Below are positions 58,910 through 64,000 of a DNA stretch of 64,000 nt, piece by piece. Made by a program: the position numbers and the translations under genes. This stretch comes from Salinimicrobium sp049680855. Lineage in GTDB: Bacteria; Bacteroidota; Bacteroidia; Flavobacteriales; Flavobacteriaceae. The DNA lies in the NCBI RefSeq assembly GCF_049680855.1, contig NZ_JBMPGS010000001.1, positions 186,001 to 250,000 of the forward strand, read 5' to 3'. The notes under the pieces were generated by a model that worked only from the letters and a program-made list of their open reading frames with translations, was not told the origin of the DNA and ran no database searches. Numbering within the stretch: position 1 is the stretch's first letter; each line of letters begins with the position of its first letter.

Positions 58910-59590
58910 ATGAAAACTAAAATTTATAATTTCCTAACGAAACCATACATAGTGGTACTCACAATGCTTATTGCACCTTTATTTGGTTTTATAGACCGAA
59001 ACTTTGTTTTCTTTTTTGGATTGGGCGTTGCATTTTTAATATTATGGTCTGGTAATTTTGAATGGTCAAAATTTGGAATTAGAAAGAAATTAACCAGAAG
59101 AACAGTTATACATAGTTTACTTATAACTGTTGCTATTTATATTTTGTTCGGTGTATTTATAGACCCCATTCTTCAACACTACCTGGGAGACTTCGATTTA
59201 TCTTCTGTAGATGATATAAGAGGCAACCTGGTAGGTTATATTATTCTTATGGGAGTCATGTGGGTTTTTGCAGCATTTGGAGAAGAATTCCTTTTCAGAG
59301 GATATTACATGAAAAGTTTAGCTGAATTATTTGGTGACTCTAATAAGGCCTGGTTCTTATCTGCAATTATTACATCTATATATTTTGGGATTTCCCATGC
59401 CTACCAGGGCGTCGTAGGTATAGTATCGGTATTTTTATGGTCCTTCTTAATTTCTACGCTATTTTATAAAAACAGGAACAACTTATTGCTTTTGGTTCTA
59501 GTCCATGGATTTACTGATACGATAGGTTTAACGCTAATTTATTTGAATAAAGACCATCTTTTTTCTGAATGGATAAAACAAATCTTCTAA
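58910..59590 (+). CDS. CPBP (Abi) family intramembrane metalloprotease
   Basis: A 226-residue membrane protein with about seven helices. The CPBP motifs are FGEEFLFRGYYM (EExxxR), YFGISHAYQG (FxxxH) and LVHGFTDTIGL (HxxxD-like). Relatives process prenylated proteins (Rce1) or bacteriocin-related peptides, or control immunity functions; the substrate here is unknown. It is probably cotranscribed with the metallophosphoesterase. Confidence 0.9.
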   Translation: MKTKIYNFLTKPYIVVLTMLIAPLFGFIDRNFVFFFGLGVAFLILWSGNFEWSKFGIRKKLTRRTVIHSLLITVAIYILFGVFIDPILQHYLGDFDLSSVDDIRGNLVGYIILMGVMWVFAAFGEEFLFRGYYMKSLAELFGDSNKAWFLSAIITSIYFGISHAYQGVVGIVSVFLWSFLISTLFYKNRNNLLLLVLVHGFTDTIGLTLIYLNKDHLFSEWIKQIF

Positions 59591-59871
59591 TTAAGAGCCC
59601 TCCTTCAAGGCTGCGCAACCAAAAACCCTGCTTTAGCCATTTGGTTCGTAAATTATTAATACTTCTTCGGGTTACGGGGAATAGTTGGCAGCTGCATGAT
59701 ATTGTATTGCCATGTACATAAAAAATTAACACTTTTGATTAACTTGTGCAACATACAATACAGCTTCAAAAATGATCTTTTCGCCTACTTTTATAAACAG
59801 CACTTAAACCCTGTGGCAGTGAATCCTCCCCCAAATCCTTTTTAATTATTAACATTTTAAATTCAATAAAA
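59591..59871. other. 281-base non-coding stretch
   Basis: No gene recognised. It contains the words GCTGCGCAACC near 59612 and GTTGGCAGCTGC near 59682, which faintly recall box sequences of the attC-like sites, but no arm pairing convinced me. Confidence 0.3.
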
Positions 59872-60318
59872 ATGACAACTGTAAACGTTTATCTTACATT
59901 TAACGGCAATTGCCGTGAAGCATTCGAATTTTATAAATCGGTATTTGGAGGGGAGTTTCCATATGTAGGAACATTTGGCGAAATGCCTCCACAGGAAGGT
60001 TTACCTCCAGTTTCTGAAGAAGACAAAGACAAAATTATGCATATAAGCCTTCCCATTAGCCAGGAAACTATGTTAATGGGAAGTGACACAGGAGGAGAGT
60101 GGACTGCTAACTATACACCGGGAACAAATTATTCTATTGCTATCTCTACTGATACAAAACAAGAAGCAGATAGAATTTTTAATGCACTTTCTGCAGGCGG
60201 ACAAATAACAATGCCTTTAGCCGATACATTTTGGGGAGACTATTTCGGAATGTTTATCGACAAATTTGGAATTAACTGGATGATGAGTTTTAATGACAAA
60301 ACCAGCACTAATGAATAA
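59872..60318 (+). CDS. VOC family (PhnB/glyoxalase-like) protein
   Basis: A 148-residue VOC-fold protein: VYLTFNGNCREAFEFYKSVF, MHISLPISQETMLMGSDTGG and the C-terminal DTFWGDYFGMFIDKFGINWM. This is the PhnB-like branch, called bleomycin-resistance-like or 3-demethylubiquinone methyltransferase-like, whose true role is unknown. No strong metal-ligand set is visible apart from His in MHIS and Glu/Asp near the end. It stands alone. Confidence 0.88.
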   Translation: MTTVNVYLTFNGNCREAFEFYKSVFGGEFPYVGTFGEMPPQEGLPPVSEEDKDKIMHISLPISQETMLMGSDTGGEWTANYTPGTNYSIAISTDTKQEADRIFNALSAGGQITMPLADTFWGDYFGMFIDKFGINWMMSFNDKTSTNE

Positions 60319-60407
60319 AAATACACAGCAACCTGTAAAAATTGAAACTGTTGACATTCATTGTGGATTGAGTCCAAATATTTAAAAAAATAAAAATTAA
60401 AACTAAA

Positions 60408-60602
60408 GTGAGAATTTTGAGCCATTTAGTATTCTTAGTAATTTTTCTAACGGTTTGGACAATTCTACATATTGTATTTGAGAATTTGGAGAGTCCATAC
60501 AAGGGAATGATTAGTGCTGGAGTTTCTGCTATTCTTGCACCTCGAATAAATCAATACAAAACGCAATCAGGAAAACAAATCCAATTGAAATGGGTTTTTT
60601 AA
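60408..60602 (+). CDS. small membrane protein
   Basis: A 64-residue product starting with GTG at 60408. One strong membrane helix (LVFLVIFLTVWTILHIVF) is followed by a region SPYKGMISAGVSAILAPRIN, a pattern seen in many short Flavobacteria proteins, and a polar tail with GKQIQLKW. No function is known. The gene is short and GTG-started, so the call is moderate. Confidence 0.55.
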   Translation: MRILSHLVFLVIFLTVWTILHIVFENLESPYKGMISAGVSAILAPRINQYKTQSGKQIQLKWVF

Positions 60603-60654
60603 AAAGACCAGTTTCAATTTAAAAGCGGAATCATATATTGAATTGAAAAACAAA

Positions 60655-60735
60655 ACCGAAGTGCGGAATACATCTTTAAAATGCCATTTTAAATACCTTT
60701 TAAGATAGAGTTTAATAGACAGTCATACCTATCCA
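60655..60735 (+). repeat. degenerate relative of the attC-like sites
   Basis: The stretch shares the order GCGGAATAC, then AAAATGCCATTTTAAATACC, then TTTAA.AGACAGT and CTATCCATCC with site B (ACGGAATACC, palindrome, ACTACC, GGACAGT, GTCCATCC). No GTTG box is left at its right end. It lies just before a lipoprotein gene. Confidence 0.45.
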
Positions 60736-60755
60736 TCCTCTTTAAAAACTGAAAT

Positions 60756-61259
60756 ATGAAAAAGATATTTATCATAATTCTACTTGCAGCATTCACCTCA
60801 GCCTGCTCCAGTAACGATGATGATAACGGGATTGACTGCAGGCTTTTTGACCCGGAATTTCCCGAATTATTTGTACGCATGGTAGATGAAAACGGAGTTA
60901 ACCTCATCAGAATCGGAACCATTGACCCCGAAAATATAACTGTGGAAGGTGATTTTATGAACCCCGGTTTTCGATATATTCCACCACATGAATATGCTGA
61001 ACCGGATGCCGAAATCCGAAAATATGACAATACACTTTCTATGTTTATTCCACGAGAGGAAAAATTCGAGTATAAAATTAATTTAGACGATTCAACTTCT
61101 ATTACTTTAGAATTTGAAGCAGAATTGGTCGAAATTCCTTGTGAACTATTTTACTACGTTCCTACCGGAGCCGTTTTTAATAATCAGGAAATAGCATTAC
61201 AAAACGAAGCCACTGATCTTCAATTTTTAATAGAAGTTTCATTGCAAACAAACTTGTAG
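60756..61259 (+). CDS. small lipoprotein of unknown function
   Basis: A 167-residue lipoprotein (signal peptide IIILLAAFTSAC, lipobox SAC) with an acidic linker SSNDDDNGIDC. The mature protein is rich in Glu and Pro with beta-like strands (FPELFVRMVDENGVNLIRIG, EYKINLDDSTSITLEFEAEL) and pairs of Cys (CRLFDP, IPCELFY). I do not recognise it. It begins 21 bases after the degenerate repeat at 60655-60735. Confidence 0.65.
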   Translation: MKKIFIIILLAAFTSACSSNDDDNGIDCRLFDPEFPELFVRMVDENGVNLIRIGTIDPENITVEGDFMNPGFRYIPPHEYAEPDAEIRKYDNTLSMFIPREEKFEYKINLDDSTSITLEFEAELVEIPCELFYYVPTGAVFNNQEIALQNEATDLQFLIEVSLQTNL

Positions 61260-61502
61260 AAACGGTATAGCCATTTCCTCAACGCAACAGAATAAGTTTT
61301 AAAAATCTCATTTTTAACACTTCTAGAAAATTATCTTTTTTATTCTAAAGAAGATATTCCGGCTGCTTTTGTCTTAAACCGGCGGGAGTTATTGGATGTA
61401 ATTTGGCGATTACAAAAACCTGCTCAATATTTTACCTTCAGTATCCTTCCTTATTATCCTCTTTTATGATAAATTTAGGAGGAAAAGCAGCGCTATCATA
61501 AA
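61260..61502. other. 243-base non-coding stretch
   Basis: No gene recognised. A weak copy of the dispersed palindrome (TTAAAAATCTCATTTTTAAC) lies at 61297-61316. AGGAGG near 61481 is too far (about 20 bases) from the next ATG to serve as a ribosome-binding site. Confidence 0.35.
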
Positions 61503-62552
61503 ATGACGAAAAAACAGAAAAAACAGCTTTTTAGAATTGTATTACTTGGGGCCACGGCAATTTCTTTGTTCTTTGTTCCCTGGCCTATAGTTACCGCATG
61601 GATCAAACCACTACCAGATACGGTTCAGGAGCAGGTAAATGAAGCAACAGAACTGGGTTTTGATGGCATTATTGTATACATAGACCAGAAGGCTAAAGAA
61701 CCTGAATTTTATGCTGCCGGCTACAAGAACAGAGAAAATAAAATCCCTGCCAATCCGCATTCTTTGTTCAAAATTGCCAGTATCGGGAAATTATATGAGG
61801 CCGTGGCCATCACCAAACTGGTAAGGGAGAATAAAATTTCGCTGGATCAAACCCTTGCTTATTACTTCCCTGAACTCGTAGGGCGAATCGAAAATGCTGA
61901 AGAGATCACTGTGAGAATGATGGTACAGCACAGGAGCGGCATTCCAAATTACACAAACACTTATAATTACTGGGCGGCACCAAAAGAAACCAACGAAGAA
62001 CGGCTGGCGCTGGTACTTGATTCCCCGGCCAGTTTTGAACCGGGCGATGACTATGAATACAGCAATACAAATTACCTGTTACTTTCTGAACTTATTGAAA
62101 AGGTCACGGGCGCAAGCAGTTTCCAGTACATTCAGAAAAAGATCTTAAACCCGTTACATCTTAACAACACCTATGGATCTATTCACGATGTGAACCTGGA
62201 CGACGTGATGAGTGGTTACTACGTTGGCTATGAGTACGATTTGAAGGGAGATGACAATGACTCTATGCTGGCCACGGCCGAAGATTTAGGCAAGTTCTTA
62301 AGGGCTTTAAATGATGGCAGCGTTTTTAAGGACAAAAAAGAACAGGAATTATACGCTTCTCTTTATAAATTTAATCATACAGGTTTAATCCCCGGGTACC
62401 AAAGTATCGCCAAATATCATAAAGACATAGACGCCGTTGTTATTCAATTTACCAATACCGTAAATTTCGAGGGCTATAACTGGAATCTTTCAGAAATTGT
62501 ATACAGCCGTATCGTCAAAATACTGAAGAATCGGAATCAAACTTTAGAGTAG
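61503..62552 (+). CDS. serine hydrolase, beta-lactamase/PBP4-like
   Basis: A 349-residue exported or membrane-anchored protein (hydrophobic segment IVLLGATAISLFFVPWPIV). The class C-type triad motifs are visible: SxxK in KIASIGKLYEA, YxN in YEYSNTNYLLL and HTG in FNHTGLIPGYQS. This branch contains esterases and D-amino-acid peptidases more often than true beta-lactamases, so resistance should not be assumed. The GC content and codon choice look more like the housekeeping region than the AT-rich cassette region. Confidence 0.87.
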   Translation: MTKKQKKQLFRIVLLGATAISLFFVPWPIVTAWIKPLPDTVQEQVNEATELGFDGIIVYIDQKAKEPEFYAAGYKNRENKIPANPHSLFKIASIGKLYEAVAITKLVRENKISLDQTLAYYFPELVGRIENAEEITVRMMVQHRSGIPNYTNTYNYWAAPKETNEERLALVLDSPASFEPGDDYEYSNTNYLLLSELIEKVTGASSFQYIQKKILNPLHLNNTYGSIHDVNLDDVMSGYYVGYEYDLKGDDNDSMLATAEDLGKFLRALNDGSVFKDKKEQELYASLYKFNHTGLIPGYQSIAKYHKDIDAVVIQFTNTVNFEGYNWNLSEIVYSRIVKILKNRNQTLE

Positions 62553-62639
62553 CCTTTACCTGAAAAATTCACCTGCTCCTTCCCTTTTCATTTTACAAAT
62601 TAATGTTATAATTTTATTGTAACTATTTGATTTTCAGAT

Positions 62640-63404
62640 ATGAAATTCTTCAGGAAAATTCGTCAGAAGTTACTTACCGAAAATAAGTTCAGTAAATACT
62701 TCATGTATGCGGTTGGTGAAATCATTCTGGTGGTCATTGGCATCCTGATTGCGTTACAAATCAACAACTGGAACCAGGCGCGAAAAGACCACAGGGCGCT
62801 GAATGAATATCTGGGAAAAGTAAGATCCCACACTTTAGAAGATCTTCGGAAACTGGATACCATCTCGAAATACCGAACGCAAATGGCCAATTTGTGCAAA
62901 AAAGCCCGAACCCGTATGCTGGATAAAACAGAAGACGAGGATCTTCTGCTTTTTATGAACTGTGGAGTAGCCTTTGCAGATTTTTATTTTAAGCCAAATA
63001 CCGGCGGATATGAAGCCTTGAAAAATTCAAATTACTTCGGAAAAATTAATAATACGCACCTGGATTCGCTTTTGACAAGGTATCACAGCATAGTAGAAGA
63101 TATTGCCCAGAATGAGAAAAGCTATAATGATTATGTGGTAAGCCAGGAAGCCTATCTTTCCACCCAATTCGACCGGTCTTTGATCCTGGCATCTGCTTTT
63201 TTACCACAGGATTCCCTTAGAATGAGAGCCACCCCGCAATCTGAATACTTCGAGGATTTCATAGAATACACGGCCTCTGCTCCCTATAGAAATGTTATTA
63301 GTTTAGCGGCCTTTCAATTTGATGCAATGGTCTATGAATACGACCAATTAAGAGATGCCGGCCACGGTGTCATTTCAGAAATAGATGCGCTAACTAGTAA
63401 TTAA
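62640..63404 (+). CDS. DUF6090 family protein
   Basis: A 254-residue protein with the Bacteroidetes DUF6090 start: KFFRKIRQKLLTENKFSKYF and the single membrane helix AVGEIILVVIGILIALQINNWN. The remainder is helical and extracytoplasmic (LEDLRKLDTISKYRTQMANL). Family function is unknown. Members often occur in multiple copies near envelope genes; here it precedes a TonB-dependent receptor on the opposite strand. Confidence 0.85.
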   Translation: MKFFRKIRQKLLTENKFSKYFMYAVGEIILVVIGILIALQINNWNQARKDHRALNEYLGKVRSHTLEDLRKLDTISKYRTQMANLCKKARTRMLDKTEDEDLLLFMNCGVAFADFYFKPNTGGYEALKNSNYFGKINNTHLDSLLTRYHSIVEDIAQNEKSYNDYVVSQEAYLSTQFDRSLILASAFLPQDSLRMRATPQSEYFEDFIEYTASAPYRNVISLAAFQFDAMVYEYDQLRDAGHGVISEIDALTSN

Positions 63405-63430
63405 CTCTTCAGAAAACACTTAGAAACCTT

Positions 63431-63450
63431 CTGAAAAACTCCATTTTTGG
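63431..63450. repeat. dispersed palindrome copy near the right end
   Basis: CTGAAAAACTCCATTTTTGG between the convergent DUF6090 and receptor genes. Confidence 0.5.
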
Positions 63451-63528
63451 ATATTCAGGTTCAGCAGGATATAATAATTATCAAAACCTGAAATAACAAT
63501 CTGAAATCCCGAAAAGAAGCTGAACATT

Positions 63529-64000
63529 CTAAAAATTATAACTCAGCGCTAGGATCAAATTTCTACCTGCGGCAGCAATTCCTGAGGAATACGTCCGGTA
63601 GCGCTGGTCCGTTATATTCTCCAAAGAAGCTGTTGCTGAAAGATCATTGGTGATCTTGTACTGAGTACTAAAATTCACTGTATACCATTCGGGGGAATAA
63701 GGATTTCCGTTTGCGTCTACAGCATACAAATAAGGCTTATCCCTTTCGGTAGGTGCAAGTTCATCGTAACTGAATTCGGCATTATAATCGGCAAAAAGAT
63801 CGAACTTCAAAATGTCATTTTTCCATACCAGGTGCGCATCTGCAAAAAGTGGCGCGGCATGCCGCAGGGGCGCGGTTGTACCGTCATCCTGCTCTTCCTT
63901 TCTTTCGGTAATGTTCAGGTGTGAAAGCAGGTGCAGGTTTTCAAAAAAGTTGATCTTAGCGCCGGCCTCAAACCCGTAAACATAGGCCTCAGCAGCATTT
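63529..64000 (-). CDS. TonB-dependent receptor, C-terminal part (partial)
   Basis: The last 156 residues of a beta-barrel receptor; the frame stays open to the edge of the window. Typical barrel strands are NFFENLHLLSHLNITERKEE, HAAPLFADAHLVWKNDILKF, GNPYSPEWYTVNFSTQYKI, SLENITDQRYRTYSSGIAAA and the terminal LILALSYNF. The motif EN(I/L)(T/L)(D/N).RYR near the C-terminus and the terminal aromatic residue are those of TonB-dependent receptors. The substrate cannot be judged. Confidence 0.88.
   Translation of the reverse strand, partial: NAAEAYVYGFEAGAKINFFENLHLLSHLNITERKEEQDDGTTAPLRHAAPLFADAHLVWKNDILKFDLFADYNAEFSYDELAPTERDKPYLYAVDANGNPYSPEWYTVNFSTQYKITNDLSATASLENITDQRYRTYSSGIAAAGRNLILALSYNF

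Noticed and set aside
59605..59700. GCGCAACC...GTTGGC words suggesting another recombination site
   Set aside because: The arms between them do not pair well and no palindrome copy lies in the centre.
61503..62552. Antibiotic-resistance beta-lactamase
   Set aside because: The motifs fit the wide serine-hydrolase family; nothing shows beta-lactam specificity.
63805..63823. Further copy of the dispersed palindrome (AAAATGTCATTTTTCC)
   Set aside because: It lies in the coding sequence of a receptor where the residues WKNDILKF explain it.
1..64000. tRNA, rRNA, CRISPR arrays, insertion sequences
   Set aside because: I looked for clover-leaf ends, regular spaced repeats and transposase motifs and saw none; short RNAs could be missed by eye.

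Overview
The window looks like chromosomal DNA of a member of the Flavobacteriaceae (Bacteroidota), probably marine. Three things point there. Gene families typical of this group are present: DUF2480, DUF3078, DUF5689 and DUF6090 proteins, lipoprotein/TonB-dependent receptor pairs, and type 2-like IleRS. Promoters have the Bacteroidetes form, with a TAnnTTTG -7 box. Start codons lack clear Shine-Dalgarno sequences. I saw no rRNA, tRNA, CRISPR array, transposase or integrase.

Layout. Bases 1-2600 hold the end of an M24 peptidase, an alpha/beta hydrolase, a small Cys protein and thiL. Bases 2885-11593 are a long suf-type Fe-S cluster operon (sufA-like, sufB, sufC, sufD, sufS, sufE, SufT-like, DUF2480, DUF3078). 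It is interrupted by a four-helix-bundle S23-family gene flanked by inverted repeats, and by two small lipoprotein genes. Bases 11750-15633 carry hflX and small envelope genes. Bases 15715-27734 are an envelope locus: two related TonB-dependent receptors, each followed by a lipoprotein gene, with two secreted nucleases between them. I read this as a possible extracellular nucleic-acid utilisation locus. Bases 27913-49592 are mostly housekeeping: pgi, an M23 peptidase, a tryptophan/tyrosine catabolic run (TDO-like, hppD, hmgA), a patatin-barrel protein, uvrC, a RimK writer/eraser-like operon, a two-component pair, lspA, a DksA-like gene and ileS.

Bases 49.9-56.0 kb are the most unusual part. 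Four imperfect inverted-repeat sites of 134-144 bp separate blocks of AT-rich genes. The blocks behave like integron cassettes: for two of them the first 9-11 bases are the exact reverse complement of the last 9-11 bases, and genes start 19-30 bp after a GTTG box. The boxes do not fit the canonical integron GTTRRRY rule, and there is no integrase here. A Bacteroidetes-type promoter sits at the left edge and reads in. The blocks carry an unknown small protein, a broken PD-(D/E)XK nuclease gene, a frameshifted membrane LytTR regulator, an intradiol dioxygenase-like lipoprotein, DoxX, ArsR, SDR and TonB-C-like lipoprotein genes.

Bases 56-64 kb are further accessory genes: a LytTR two-component pair, a metallophosphoesterase, a CPBP protease, a VOC protein, lipoproteins, a serine hydrolase, DUF6090 and the end of another TonB-dependent receptor. 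A short palindrome close to TCAAAAATGCCATTTTTGA recurs in at least nine non-coding stretches across the window, including inside several of the cassette-like sites.
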